A stretch of DNA of 64,000 bases, taken from NCBI RefSeq assembly GCF_029813775.1, contig NZ_JARVKW010000027.1:43315-107314 (forward strand), in the 5' to 3' direction. The position numbers and the translations under genes are program-made. Of this stretch, positions 35,720-44,279 are shown one piece after another. Each line of letters starts with the position of its first letter. The first letter of the stretch is position 1. The DNA is from Streptomyces sp. DH24 (GTDB lineage: Bacteria; Actinomycetota; Actinomycetes; Streptomycetales; Streptomycetaceae). The notes below the pieces were generated by a model. The model worked only from the letters and a program-made list of their open reading frames with translations. It was not told the origin of the DNA and made no database searches.

Positions 35720-36792
35720 CTACGCGGTCCGCACCCCGACCTGCTCCCAGGCCTTGGTGACCGCCCGCAGTTCGTCGCCCTCCCCGTACCGGGCGCGCGC
35801 CGCCTTCGCCGTCAGTGCCGCGAAGTCCGCGAACAGCGCGTCCTGCTGGAGCTCGCCGCCGGTCAGCACGTCGTACCAGATCTGTCCGGCCCGCTCCCAG
35901 GCGTGCCCGCCGAGCGCCGTGGCCACGAGGTGGAACGCCCGGTTCGGGATGCCGGAGTTGATGTGCACGCCGCCGTTGTCGCGGCCGGTGCGCACGTAGC
36001 CGTCCATCGTCGCGGGCTGCGGGTCCTTGCCGAGGACGTCGTCGTCGTACGCCGTGCCCGGCTCCTTCATGGAGCGCAGCGCCTTGCCGGTGACGCGCGG
36101 GGCGAGCAGGCCCGCGCCGATCAGCCAGTCGGCCTCGGCGGCGGTCTGCCCGAGCGTGTACTGCTTGATGAGCGCGCCGAACACGTCCGACACCGACTCG
36201 TTGAGCGCGCCGGGCTGGCCGAAGTAGGTGAGGTTGGCGGTGTACTGGGTGACGCCGTGGGCGAGTTCGTGGCCGATGACGTCGATGGCGTTCGTGAAGT
36301 CGAGGAAGATCTCGCCGTCCCCGTCGCCGAACACCATCTGCTCGCCGTTCCAGAAGGCGTTGTTGTACTCGCGGTCGTAGTGCACCGTCGCGTTCAGCGG
36401 CAGCCCGGCGCCGTCGACGGAGTCGCGGCCGTACGCCTTCAGCAGCAGCTCGAAGGTGGCGCCGAGGCCCGCGTAGGCGCGGTTCACGGTGGCGTCGCTG
36501 CCGGGTTCGTCGCCCTCGCCGCGGACCTTCTCGCCGGGCAGTTCGGTGCGGTGCCCGGCGTCGTGGATCGTGCGCTGCGGCTTCCCGGGCTCGGCGCCCG
36601 CGAGCGGGGCGGCGGCGGGGGCGCCGGCGACGGTGGTCAGCCGCCGCCGGGTGCGCTCGTAGGCGTCGCGCTGGAGGGTGCGGCGGGCGGGGCGGCGAGC
36701 GCCGGGTCGCCGGCCTGCGAGAGCCGGTCGAGGACGTGCGGCGGAACGATGGTGCAGAAGACGGACTGGAAGTCTCCGTGGGGCGTCGTCAT
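35720..36792 (-). pseudogene. protealysin-like M4 metalloprotease, frameshifted
   Basis: The start ATG 36792 reads MTTPHGDFQSVFCTIVPPHV, the PPH-type short propeptide of protealysin-like proteases, in one frame as far as DPALAA. The catalytic part continues in another frame from ARRTLQRDAYERTRRRLT. One base appears missing in the G/C run near 36688 (GGGCGGGGCGG on the plus strand); restoring one C there fuses the frames. Downstream parts are intact: HELAHGVTQYTA with HExxH, NESVSDVFG with the third ligand Glu, and DNGGVHINSGIPN. No signal peptide. The cause could be mutation or sequencing error; about 357 residues once restored. Emfourin follows. Confidence 0.75.
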
Positions 36793-36967
36793 GCCAGGCA
36801 CCATCGCAGCCGGTGACGGACTTGTCGCGGCACGCAACCATGATGGGGGAAAAGCGGGCCCGGAGTGCCCGGTGAGGTGTCGCCGGGTGGTATACGGCAC
36901 TTTTCGTCCGCTTCGTCCCGCCGGTCCCGCATACTGGAACAGGACCGCGCATCCGGCACGGCTCGGC

Positions 36968-36973
36968 TAGGCT
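36968..36973 (+). promoter_or_regulatory. -10 region of leuL-leuA
   Basis: TAGGCT lies 10 nt before the leader-peptide ATG. No convincing -35 was found; the assignment rests on position. Confidence 0.4.
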
Positions 36974-36983
36974 GCGGAGCATC

Positions 36984-37031
36984 ATGCGTTTCGGGCTGCT
37001 TCTCCTTAGCTGCCGCGGCGAGGGCCTGTAG
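36984..37031 (+). CDS. leuL: leucine leader peptide
   Basis: A 15-residue ORF, MRFGLLLLSCRGEGL, with GGAG 5-8 bp upstream, ends 80 bp before leuA. Four leucine codons in a row (CTG CTT CTC CTT), two of them CTT which is rare in this GC-rich genome, form a sensor for charged leucyl-tRNA. Ribosome stalling here would shift the downstream RNA fold and raise leuA expression. Leader peptides before leuA are known in Streptomyces, where their regulatory effect was found weaker than expected. Confidence 0.88.
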   Translation: MRFGLLLLSCRGEGL

Positions 37032-37055
37032 TCGAGGCCGACCCCCTCCCCGCGG
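37013..37055 (+). promoter_or_regulatory. leuA attenuator hairpin
   Basis: CCGCGGCGAGGG (37013-37024, overlapping the end of leuL) pairs with CCCTCCCCGCGG (37044-37055) with one mismatch in 12. A smaller hairpin GGCG-TTG-CGCC follows at 37061-37071. The first stem cannot form while a ribosome covers the leader end, as expected for ribosome-mediated attenuation. The exact terminator fold is not certain. Confidence 0.6.
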
Positions 37056-37111
37056 AGTCTGGCGTTGCGCCGTCGGCCGTCCATCCGGACACACGAGGAG
37101 CCCTCCGCATC

Positions 37112-38833
37112 ATGGCCAACCGCCAGCAGCCCAGTTCCATGCCGATCCACAAGTACCGTGGATACGAGCAGGTCGACATCCCCGGCCGCACCTGGCCCGC
37201 CAACCGGATCACCGCCGCGCCCCGCTGGCTCTCCACCGACCTGCGCGACGGCAACCAGGCCCTGATCGACCCCATGTCGCCCGCCCGCAAGCGCGCGATG
37301 TTCGACCTGCTGGTCAAGATGGGCTACAAGGAGATCGAGGTCGGCTTCCCGGCCTCCGGCCAGACCGACTTCGACTTCGTCCGCTCGATCATCGAGGACG
37401 AGGGCGCCATCCCCGAGGACGTCACGATCTCCGTCCTCACCCAGGCCCGCGAGGACCTGATCGAGCGCACCGTGGAGTCCCTGAAGGGCGCCAGGCGGGC
37501 CACCGTCCACCTGTACAACGCGACCGCGCCGGTCTTCCGCCGGGTCGTCTTCCGCGGCTCCCGGGACGACATCAAGCAGATCGCCGTGGACGGCACGCGC
37601 CTGGTGATGGAGTACGCGGAGAAGCTGCTGGACCCGGAAACGCAGTTCGGCTACCAGTACAGCCCGGAGATCTTCACCGACACCGAGCTGGACTTCGCGC
37701 TGGAGGTCTGCGAGGGGGTCATGGACGTCTGGCAGCCCGGCCCGGACCGCGAGATCATCCTCAACCTGCCCGCCACCGTGGAGCGTTCGACGCCGTCCAC
37801 GCACGCCGACCGCTTCGAGTGGATGGGCCGCAACCTGTCCCGCCGCGAGTACGTCTGCCTGTCGGTCCACCCGCACAACGACCGCGGCACCGCCGTCGCC
37901 GCCGCCGAGCTGGCGCTGATGGCCGGCGCCGACCGCGTCGAGGGCTGCCTGTTCGGCCAGGGCGAGCGCACCGGCAACGTCGACCTGGTCACCCTGGGCA
38001 TGAACCTGTTCTCGCAGGGCGTCGACCCGCAGATCGACTTCTCCGACATCGACGAGATCCGTCGCACGTGGGAGTACTGCAACCAGATGGAGGTCCACCC
38101 GCGCCACCCGTACGTGGGCGACCTGGTCTACACGTCCTTCTCCGGCTCCCACCAGGACGCCATCAAGAAGGGCTTCGACGCCATGGAGGCCGACGCGAAG
38201 GCCAAGGGCGTCACGGTCGACGACATCGAGTGGGCCGTGCCGTACCTGCCGATCGACCCGAAGGACGTCGGCCGGTCCTACGAGGCCGTCATCCGCGTCA
38301 ACTCGCAGTCCGGCAAGGGCGGTGTCGCCTACGTGCTGAAGAACGAGCACAAGCTGGACCTGCCGCGCCGCATGCAGATCGAGTTCTCGAAGATCATCCA
38401 GGCGAAGACGGACGCCGAGGGCGGCGAGGTCACGCCGAAGGACATCTGGTCGGTCTTCCAGGACGAGTACCTGCCGAACCCGGAGAACCCCTGGGGCCGC
38501 ATCCAGGTCAAGAACGGCCAGTCCACCACCGACCGGGACGGCGTCGACACGCTCACCGTCGAGGCCGCCGTCGACGGCGAGGACACCGTGCTGACCGGCA
38601 CCGGCAACGGTCCGATCTCGGCCTTCTTCGACGCCCTGCAGTCCATCGGTATCGACGTACGACTGCTGGACTACCAGGAGCACACGATGAGCGAGGGCGC
38701 CTCCGCGCAGGCCGCCTCGTACATCGAGTGCGCGATCGACGACAAGGTGCTGTGGGGCATCGGCATCGACGCCAACACCACCCGTGCCTCGCTGAAGGCG
38801 GTCGTCTCCGCCGTCAACCGCGCGGCTCGCTGA
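37112..38833 (+). CDS. leuA: 2-isopropylmalate synthase
   Basis: 573 residues from ATG 37112, preceded by GAGGAG. First committed enzyme of leucine synthesis: condenses acetyl-CoA with 2-oxoisovalerate. Catalytic TIM barrel (about 30-320) with STDLRDGNQAL, the metal-binding SVHPHNDRGTA His pair near 250, and GCLFGQGERTGNVDL. C-terminal LeuA regulatory domain (about 440-573) binds leucine for feedback inhibition. The long form fits actinobacterial LeuA. Transcript carries leuL and an attenuator; a terminator follows. Confidence 0.97.
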   Translation: MANRQQPSSMPIHKYRGYEQVDIPGRTWPANRITAAPRWLSTDLRDGNQALIDPMSPARKRAMFDLLVKMGYKEIEVGFPASGQTDFDFVRSIIEDEGAIPEDVTISVLTQAREDLIERTVESLKGARRATVHLYNATAPVFRRVVFRGSRDDIKQIAVDGTRLVMEYAEKLLDPETQFGYQYSPEIFTDTELDFALEVCEGVMDVWQPGPDREIILNLPATVERSTPSTHADRFEWMGRNLSRREYVCLSVHPHNDRGTAVAAAELALMAGADRVEGCLFGQGERTGNVDLVTLGMNLFSQGVDPQIDFSDIDEIRRTWEYCNQMEVHPRHPYVGDLVYTSFSGSHQDAIKKGFDAMEADAKAKGVTVDDIEWAVPYLPIDPKDVGRSYEAVIRVNSQSGKGGVAYVLKNEHKLDLPRRMQIEFSKIIQAKTDAEGGEVTPKDIWSVFQDEYLPNPENPWGRIQVKNGQSTTDRDGVDTLTVEAAVDGEDTVLTGTGNGPISAFFDALQSIGIDVRLLDYQEHTMSEGASAQAASYIECAIDDKVLWGIGIDANTTRASLKAVVSAVNRAAR

Positions 38834-38850
38834 TCACCCGACGGGTGCTC

Positions 38851-38889
38851 CGGGGCCCCGTTCGCCGCACGCCGGCGGGCGGGGCCCCG
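38851..38889. terminator. terminator of leuA
   Basis: Two copies of CGGGGCCCCG (38851-38860, 38880-38889) can pair with each other over a 19-nt loop, 17 bp after the leuA stop. Each copy is itself a palindrome. Confidence 0.7.
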
Positions 38890-39066
38890 TCGTACCCGAA
38901 CGTGCCCGGTCCGCCGTTCCGGGGCGGCCACGGAGCGTCGGATACCGGCCACTTCACTGTGGAGGTCACGGAAAGGTCTCTTCCGGGTACTGACTCCGGC
39001 GCAACAATGTGGCTAACATCACGCAGGCGCGGCGATGTTGCCGTGGCGTTACGGAGGTGCTGCGAC

Positions 39067-39762
39067 GTGCTGCCTGGACGGAGACGAGACGGCCGTGCTG
39101 CCCCGCTTGCGCGCATCCTGGGCACCCGTACCGTGTGGACGGCCGTCGGCGACGGCGAGTTCTTCTGCCCGGGCTGCGGAGGCGACCGCAACTACCAGCG
39201 GCTGACCGGCCGCCGCCGCTTCACCGTCCTCGGCGCGCCCGTGCTGCCGCGCGGCGAGACCGGCCCGGTCGTGGAGTGCGCGGCCTGCCGCCGGCACTTC
39301 GGCACCGACGTCCTCGACCATCCGACCACCACCCGCTTCTCGGCGATGCTCCGCGACGCCGTGCACACGGTCGCCCTGGCCGTCCTCGCCGCGGGCGGCG
39401 CCGGATCCCGTACGGCCCTGGACACGGCCGTCGGCGCGGTCCGCGCGGCCGGGTTCGACGACTGCACCGCCGGCCGGCTCGGCGCCCTCGTGGAGGCGCT
39501 GGAGGCGGACACCGGGCGGGTCTGCGGCGAGCCCTGCGGTCCCGGTCTGGCCATAGAGCTGCACGAGGCGCTGGACCCGCTGGCCCCGCACCTCGCCGCC
39601 CCCGGCCGCGAGTCGATCCTGCTCCAGGGCGCCCGCATCGCCCTCGCCGACGGCCCGTACACGACCGCCGAGCGGGACGTCCTCGCCACCGTCGGCGCCG
39701 CGCTCACCATCTGCGCCGACGACGTGAACCGGCTGCTGGCCGAGGCACGCACGCCGTCGTAG
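39067..39762 (+). CDS. TerB-fold protein with N-terminal zinc ribbon
   Basis: 231 residues from GTG 39067, with GGAGGT 8 nt upstream. A zinc ribbon lies at about 38-78 (FFCPGCGGDRNY paired with VECAACRRHF). A TerB/tellurite-resistance-type helical domain follows (about 95-231), ending DGPYTTAERDVLATVGAALTICADDVNRLL. TerB-like domains bind metals and occur in stress systems; a tellurite role is only by family name. No membrane segment. Upstream TGACTCC...TAACAT (about 38990-39017) may be its promoter. Confidence 0.8.
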   Translation: MLPGRRRDGRAAPLARILGTRTVWTAVGDGEFFCPGCGGDRNYQRLTGRRRFTVLGAPVLPRGETGPVVECAACRRHFGTDVLDHPTTTRFSAMLRDAVHTVALAVLAAGGAGSRTALDTAVGAVRAAGFDDCTAGRLGALVEALEADTGRVCGEPCGPGLAIELHEALDPLAPHLAAPGRESILLQGARIALADGPYTTAERDVLATVGAALTICADDVNRLLAEARTPS

Positions 39763-39801
39763 CGGGCGTGCGGCCGCAGGAGACGGGTGCGGGCGGAGTG
39801 C

Positions 39802-39832
39802 GGAGTAGTGCGCCGGTACTCCCCGGGGAGTA
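39802..39832. promoter_or_regulatory. 16-bp perfect palindrome plus extra half-site upstream of the MMPL gene
   Basis: TACTCCCCGGGGAGTA (39817-39832) is a perfect palindrome. A further half-site GGAGTA at 39802-39807 is inverted to it, giving three GGAGTA half-sites at 9-10 bp spacing. It lies 121 bp before the MMPL start. NarL-type response regulators bind such repeated half-sites, and one is encoded in the same cluster, so autogenous control is a reasonable guess. Confidence 0.6.
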
Positions 39833-39953
39833 GTCCGGGCCCCATGACGCCCCACGCAGTAGCGCGCGCCTCGCCCTCGCGCCCGACGAAACCGGGCCCG
39901 ACCGCCGGGAGTCTGGAACCGACCCAGACACCCGACCGGAGGGAGGCCCGTCC

Positions 39954-42038
39954 ATGGGGGCCGCAAGGACAGGTACCGGGCGACGGCGTGCCGTGCCCTG
40001 GGCGGTGGTCGGCCTGTGGCTGGCCGCGCTCGTGCTGGCCGGACCGCTCGCCGGGAAGTTCGGCGACGCGCAGCAGAACCGCGCCGTCGACTACCTCCCC
40101 GACAGCGCCGACTCGACGCAGGTCGCCCGCATCCAGGACGCGCTGCCCGGCGGCGAGTCGACCGACCTCGTCCTCGTCTACCACCGCGACGGCGGCCTGA
40201 CCGCCGACGACCGGCGCACCGCCGCGCGGCAGGTCGCCGAGGTCGCCGACGTCCACCCGCTGACGGCCGAGCCCCGGGGCGTCCCCTCCGCGGACGGCGC
40301 CACGCTGATGTACCCGGTCTCCAGCACCGGGCCCGGCCAGGACGAGGAGGCCCGGGACGCCTTCGTGGACGCGGTGCGCGAGATCGCCGAGGGCGGCGCG
40401 GGGCTGAGCGTCGACGTCGGCGGTCCCGGCGCCCTCAACGCCGACATGGGCAAGGTGTTCGAGACGATCGACGGCACGCTGCTGCTGGCCACGCTCGGTG
40501 TCGTCACGGTGCTGCTGATCCTCATCTACCGCAGCCCGTTCCTGTGGCTGGTCCCGCTCGCCGTCGCCGGGGCCGCCGCCGCCGTGTCGATGGCCGCCGC
40601 GTACGGGCTGCACGAGCTGTTCGACGTCACCATCACCGGCCAGAGCGGCGGCGTGATGACCGTCCTCGTGCTCGGCGCCGGCACCGACTACGCCCTGCTG
40701 CTCATCTCCCGCCACCGCGAGGAGCTGCGGCGCCACGAGCGGCCGTACGACGCCATGCGCGCCGCCCTGCGCGGCTGCGGCCCGGCGATCCTCGCGTCCT
40801 CCGGCACCGTCGCGGCCGGGCTGCTGTGCCTGCTCGCCGCCGACCTCAACAGCAGCAGCGGCATGGGTCCGGTCGGCGTGGTCGGGGTGCTCGCCGCGCT
40901 GGTCGCCATGACGACGCTGCTGCCCGCCGTGCTGGTGCTGCTCGGCCGCCGGGTCTTCTGGCCGCTGATCCCGGCGTTCGGCAGCGTGCCCAGGGCCCGC
41001 AGGTCGCTGTTCGCCGCGATGGGCACCTCGGCCGCGCGCCGGCCCGCCGCCGTCCTCGCCGGTGGTGCCGTACTGCTCGGGGCGCTCGCGCTCGGCGCGT
41101 TCAACCTGCCCGGCAGCCTCAAGCAGGAGGACTCCTTCACCGAGAAGCCCGAGTCCATCGCCGCGCTGGAGACGCTGGCCCGCGACTATCCCGGCCGCAG
41201 CAGCCAACCCCTCACCGTCATGGCGCCCACGGGCCGCGCCGACGCCGTACTGCGAGAGGCGCGCGGCACGGACGGGGTGGCCGACGCGGTGGCGGGCCGC
41301 AGCGGCGCGGGCTGGACCGAGATCTCGGTGTTCGCCACGGCGGCCCCGCAGACCCCGGCCGAGACCCGGACCATCGAGACCCTGCGCGACTTGCTCGACG
41401 GCACCGGCGCCCACGTCGGCGGCACCAGCGCCCAGCAGCTCGACCTCGCCGACAGCGAGGCCCGGGACCGCGCGGTGATCGTGCCGCTCGTCCTCACCGC
41501 CGTCTTCCTCATCCTCGTGGCGCTGCTGCGCAGTCTCGTCGCCCCGCTGCTGCTGCTCGCGGCGGTGGTCGCGGTGTGGGGCGCCGCCCTCGGCATCGGC
41601 GGCCTGGTCTTCGAGCCGCTGCTCGGCTTCGAGGGCACCGACCCCGGGCTCGGGCTGCTGTCGTTCGTGTTCCTGGTCGCCCTGGGCGTCGACTACGGCA
41701 TCTTCCTGATGCACCGGATGCGCGAGGAGTGCGTGAACGGCGCCGAACCCGAGGCGGCGGCCCTCACCGCGCTGCGCACCACCGGCGGCGTCATCGCCTC
41801 CGCGGGTGTCGTGCTCGCCGCGACGTTCGCCGTACTCACCACGCTGCCCCTGGTGCCGCTCGTCGAACTCGGCTTCGTCATCGCCGTCGGCGTCCTGCTC
41901 GACACCTTCCTCGTGCGGACCTACCTGGTGACCACGGCGAGCGTGCTGCTGCGCCGCCGGGTCTGGTGGCCGGGCCGGCTGTCCAAGGCACCGGCACCCC
42001 TGCCCGCCCCGGCCGAACGCCGGCCGGAGCCGGTGTGA
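39954..42038 (+). CDS. MMPL family transporter (RND-type exporter)
   Basis: 694 residues from ATG 39954, with GGAGG upstream. Two repeats of one transmembrane helix, an extracellular loop domain and five helices: first repeat helix WAVVGLWLAALVLAGPLAGKF, loop with DYLPDSADSTQVARIQDALPGG, helix bundle from about 185, with GAGTDYALLLISRHREEL as the proton-relay motif; the second repeat has ALGVDYGIFLMHRMREE. The pair GTDYAL/GVDYGI is the MMPL signature. Substrate unknown (lipids or hydrophobic toxins in relatives). First of the MMPL-kinase-regulator cluster. Confidence 0.92.
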   Translation: MGAARTGTGRRRAVPWAVVGLWLAALVLAGPLAGKFGDAQQNRAVDYLPDSADSTQVARIQDALPGGESTDLVLVYHRDGGLTADDRRTAARQVAEVADVHPLTAEPRGVPSADGATLMYPVSSTGPGQDEEARDAFVDAVREIAEGGAGLSVDVGGPGALNADMGKVFETIDGTLLLATLGVVTVLLILIYRSPFLWLVPLAVAGAAAAVSMAAAYGLHELFDVTITGQSGGVMTVLVLGAGTDYALLLISRHREELRRHERPYDAMRAALRGCGPAILASSGTVAAGLLCLLAADLNSSSGMGPVGVVGVLAALVAMTTLLPAVLVLLGRRVFWPLIPAFGSVPRARRSLFAAMGTSAARRPAAVLAGGAVLLGALALGAFNLPGSLKQEDSFTEKPESIAALETLARDYPGRSSQPLTVMAPTGRADAVLREARGTDGVADAVAGRSGAGWTEISVFATAAPQTPAETRTIETLRDLLDGTGAHVGGTSAQQLDLADSEARDRAVIVPLVLTAVFLILVALLRSLVAPLLLLAAVVAVWGAALGIGGLVFEPLLGFEGTDPGLGLLSFVFLVALGVDYGIFLMHRMREECVNGAEPEAAALTALRTTGGVIASAGVVLAATFAVLTTLPLVPLVELGFVIAVGVLLDTFLVRTYLVTTASVLLRRRVWWPGRLSKAPAPLPAPAERRPEPV

Positions 42039-42043
42039 CCGTG

Positions 42044-42082
42044 CGCGGGGCGTCCCTCCCCTCCCGGACGGGGCGCCCCGCG
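42044..42082. terminator. hairpin after the MMPL gene
   Basis: CGCGGGGCG (42044-42052) pairs with CGCCCCGCG (42074-42082). It separates the transporter from the sensor kinase, with partial read-through possible. Confidence 0.6.
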
Positions 42083-42101
42083 CCGGCGGACAACAGCCGT
42101 G

Positions 42102-42215
42102 ACCGAGGACGACCGCCGTGACGGACGAGGACCGCCGTGACGGACGAGGACCGCCGTGACGGACGAGGACCGCCGTGACGGACGAGGACCGCCGTGACCG
42201 ACGAGGACCGCCGTG
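42102..42215. repeat. 19-bp tandem repeat carrying iterated ribosome-binding sites and GTG codons
   Basis: Five regular copies of ACGGACGAGGACCGCCGTG (42121-42215, the last with one change) follow a degenerate copy at 42102-42120. Each contains GAGGA five bases before GTG. The GTG of the last copy (42213) is the start of the sensor kinase; earlier GTGs open 13-codon frames that end at TGA overlapping the GTG two copies on. Confidence 0.9.
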
Positions 42216-43547
42216 TCCAACGGCGGGCCCGTGCCCGAGGATGAACCCGTGCAGCCAACCCGGACAGAGGTGACGCCCGTGCCGGCGACCCCGGCGACCC
42301 GCGCAGCCGAGTCCCGGCGGCCCGCGACCCCGGCGGCCGGGGCAGCGGCCCGGCCGCGCGTCGGCGAGCGGATCATGGCCGCGATCGGCCGCGACCCCCG
42401 CACCGCCCCGCACGGCACCCGCAACGACGCGCTGCTCGCCGTCGCCCTCGCGGCGGCGGCGGTGTGCCTGGCGCTGTTCACCGACGAGGGCCGCCGCCCC
42501 GACCCCGTCGGCTGGGTGCTGCTGCTCGCCGCGCAGGTGCCGATCGTGTGGCGCCGGCGTCGCCCGCTGCTGGTCCTGGCCGCCGTCGTGGCGCTCGTCG
42601 CCCCGTACCACGCCCTCGACTTCAACCACGCCGCGCCCACCCCCGCGGCGTACGTCGCGCTCTACACCGTCGCCGTCACCGGCCGCCCGATGCGCACGCT
42701 GCTGACCGGTGTTGTCGTCGTCGGGGTCTCCGTGAGCGTGATGCTCACCGTCGACACCAAGCAGGCCCTCGAACTGCTCCGCATCTCCGGCTGGGTGGTC
42801 GCCGTGCTGTTCTGCGGCGTCGACGTCCGCTTCTACCGGCAGTACGTCGCCGCCATCGTCGAGCGCGCCGAGCGCGCCGAACGCACCCGCGAGGAGGAGG
42901 CCCGCCGCCGCGTCGCCGAGGAACGCCTGCGTATCGCCCGCGACCTGCACGACCTGCTCGCGCACAGCATCACCCTGATCGGCGTGCGGACCTCCGTCGC
43001 CGCGCACGTCCTGCACGCCGACCCCGCGCGACTGGACCGTGCCGCCGTCGCCAGGGCCCTGGACGACATCGCCGAGACCTGCCGCACCGCGCGCGGCGAA
43101 CTGCGCACCACACTGGAGGTACTGCGCGAGCCCGGCCCGGCCGACACCCGCGGCCCGCTGCCCGGCCTGCACGGGCTGCCCGACCTCGCCGAGTCCGCCC
43201 GCGTCGCCGGGGCCGACGTCGAACTGACCGTCCCGGACTGCGAGGTGCCGCCCGCCGTCGGCGCCGCCGTCTACCGCGTCGTGCAGGAGGCGCTGACCAA
43301 CGCCGTACGGCACGCCGGACCCGGACCGGTCGTCCGGGTGCACGTCCACGAGGCGGACGGCGCGCTGCGGCTCACGGTCACCGACGACGGCACCGGACCC
43401 ACCCCCGGCAGGCCACCCGGCTTCGGACTGGTCGGCATGCGGGAACGGGTGCGCAGCGTGGGCGGCACACTCGACGCCGGACCGCGCCCGGAGGGCGGCT
43501 TCGCGGTGAGCGCCGTGCTGCCGGTCCGGACGGAGGGGACCCGGTGA
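42213..43547 (+). CDS. sensor histidine kinase (HisKA_3 family)
   Basis: 444 residues from GTG 42213. The first 65 residues are Pro/Ala-rich and cytosolic; about five hydrophobic segments follow (about 70-205) with short loops, so the input is probably membrane-embedded. HisKA_3 at about 235-300 has the phospho-acceptor His in RIARDLHDLLAHSITLIG. The HATPase_c domain contains EALTNAVRHAG, DDGTG and GFGLVGMRERV. It phosphorylates the response regulator whose GTG overlaps its stop. Signal unknown. NarL-type pairs of this kind often control adjacent exporters. Confidence 0.93.
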   Translation: MSNGGPVPEDEPVQPTRTEVTPVPATPATRAAESRRPATPAAGAAARPRVGERIMAAIGRDPRTAPHGTRNDALLAVALAAAAVCLALFTDEGRRPDPVGWVLLLAAQVPIVWRRRRPLLVLAAVVALVAPYHALDFNHAAPTPAAYVALYTVAVTGRPMRTLLTGVVVVGVSVSVMLTVDTKQALELLRISGWVVAVLFCGVDVRFYRQYVAAIVERAERAERTREEEARRRVAEERLRIARDLHDLLAHSITLIGVRTSVAAHVLHADPARLDRAAVARALDDIAETCRTARGELRTTLEVLREPGPADTRGPLPGLHGLPDLAESARVAGADVELTVPDCEVPPAVGAAVYRVVQEALTNAVRHAGPGPVVRVHVHEADGALRLTVTDDGTGPTPGRPPGFGLVGMRERVRSVGGTLDAGPRPEGGFAVSAVLPVRTEGTR

Positions 43548-44203
43548 TCCGCGTGCTCCTCGCCGACGACCAGACGCTGGTGCGGGCCGCGTTCGCCATG
43601 CTCGTCGAGTCGGCGCCCGGCATGGCGGTCGTCGGGCAGGCCGGCACCGGCCGCGAGGCCGTCGAACTGGCCCGCAGCGCACGCGCCGACCTCGTCGTCA
43701 TGGACGTCCGCATGCCCGACGTGGACGGCATCGAGGCGACCCGGCTGATCGCCGCCGACGAGGACCTCGCCGGTGTGAAGGTCCTCGTGCTGACGACGTA
43801 CGACACCGACGAGAACATCGTGGAGGCGCTGCGCGCGGGCGCCTCCGGATTCCTCGTCAAGGACACCCGGCCCGCCGAACTCCTCGACGCGATCCGCACG
43901 GTGGCGGCCGGTGAGGCGCTGCTGTCGCCGGGGCCGACGGCACGGCTGATAGAGCGGTTTCTGCGCACCCCCGCGGCGCCGGTCGCGGGCGGGCCCGAGT
44001 GCCTGTCGGAACGCGAGCGCGAGGTGCTCGCCCTGGTCGCGCGAGGCCTCAACAACACGGAAGTCGCCGACGTGTTGGGGCTGAGCCCGCTCACCGCGAA
44101 AACCCACGTCAGCCGCATCATGGGCAAGCTCGGGGCGCGGGACCGGGCGCAGTTGGTCATCGTGGCCTACGAGTCGGGGCTCGTCAGACCGGGGAGCATG
44201 TGA
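43544..44203 (+). CDS. NarL/LuxR-type response regulator
   Basis: 219 residues from GTG 43544, overlapping the kinase gene by GTGA. Receiver domain 1-120 with VIRVLLADDQ, phospho-acceptor Asp in VVMDVRMPDVDG (about 53-64) and Lys in GFLVKDTRP. C-terminal LuxR helix-turn-helix about 150-215 (LSEREREVLALVARGLNN, SPLTAKTHVSRIMGKLGARD). Candidate target is the GGAGTA half-site cluster before the MMPL gene. Confidence 0.95.
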   Translation: MIRVLLADDQTLVRAAFAMLVESAPGMAVVGQAGTGREAVELARSARADLVVMDVRMPDVDGIEATRLIAADEDLAGVKVLVLTTYDTDENIVEALRAGASGFLVKDTRPAELLDAIRTVAAGEALLSPGPTARLIERFLRTPAAPVAGGPECLSEREREVLALVARGLNNTEVADVLGLSPLTAKTHVSRIMGKLGARDRAQLVIVAYESGLVRPGSM

Positions 44204-44279
44204 CCGACACCGGTCACCGTCCCGCACGGGTGCCGCCCACGGGCGGCCCCCGCCCGGGAGACCTCCGCGAAGGAGAGGG

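Noticed and set aside
35720..36792. Programmed ribosomal frameshift in the M4 protease
   Set aside because: No slippery heptamer or stimulatory structure is evident; a one-base deletion or read error explains it more simply.
39192..43682. Very long antisense open frame (about 1500 codons) opposite the MMPL and kinase genes
   Set aside because: It is a shadow caused by high GC; low-complexity Gly/Arg/Ala translation, while the plus-strand genes have clear domains.
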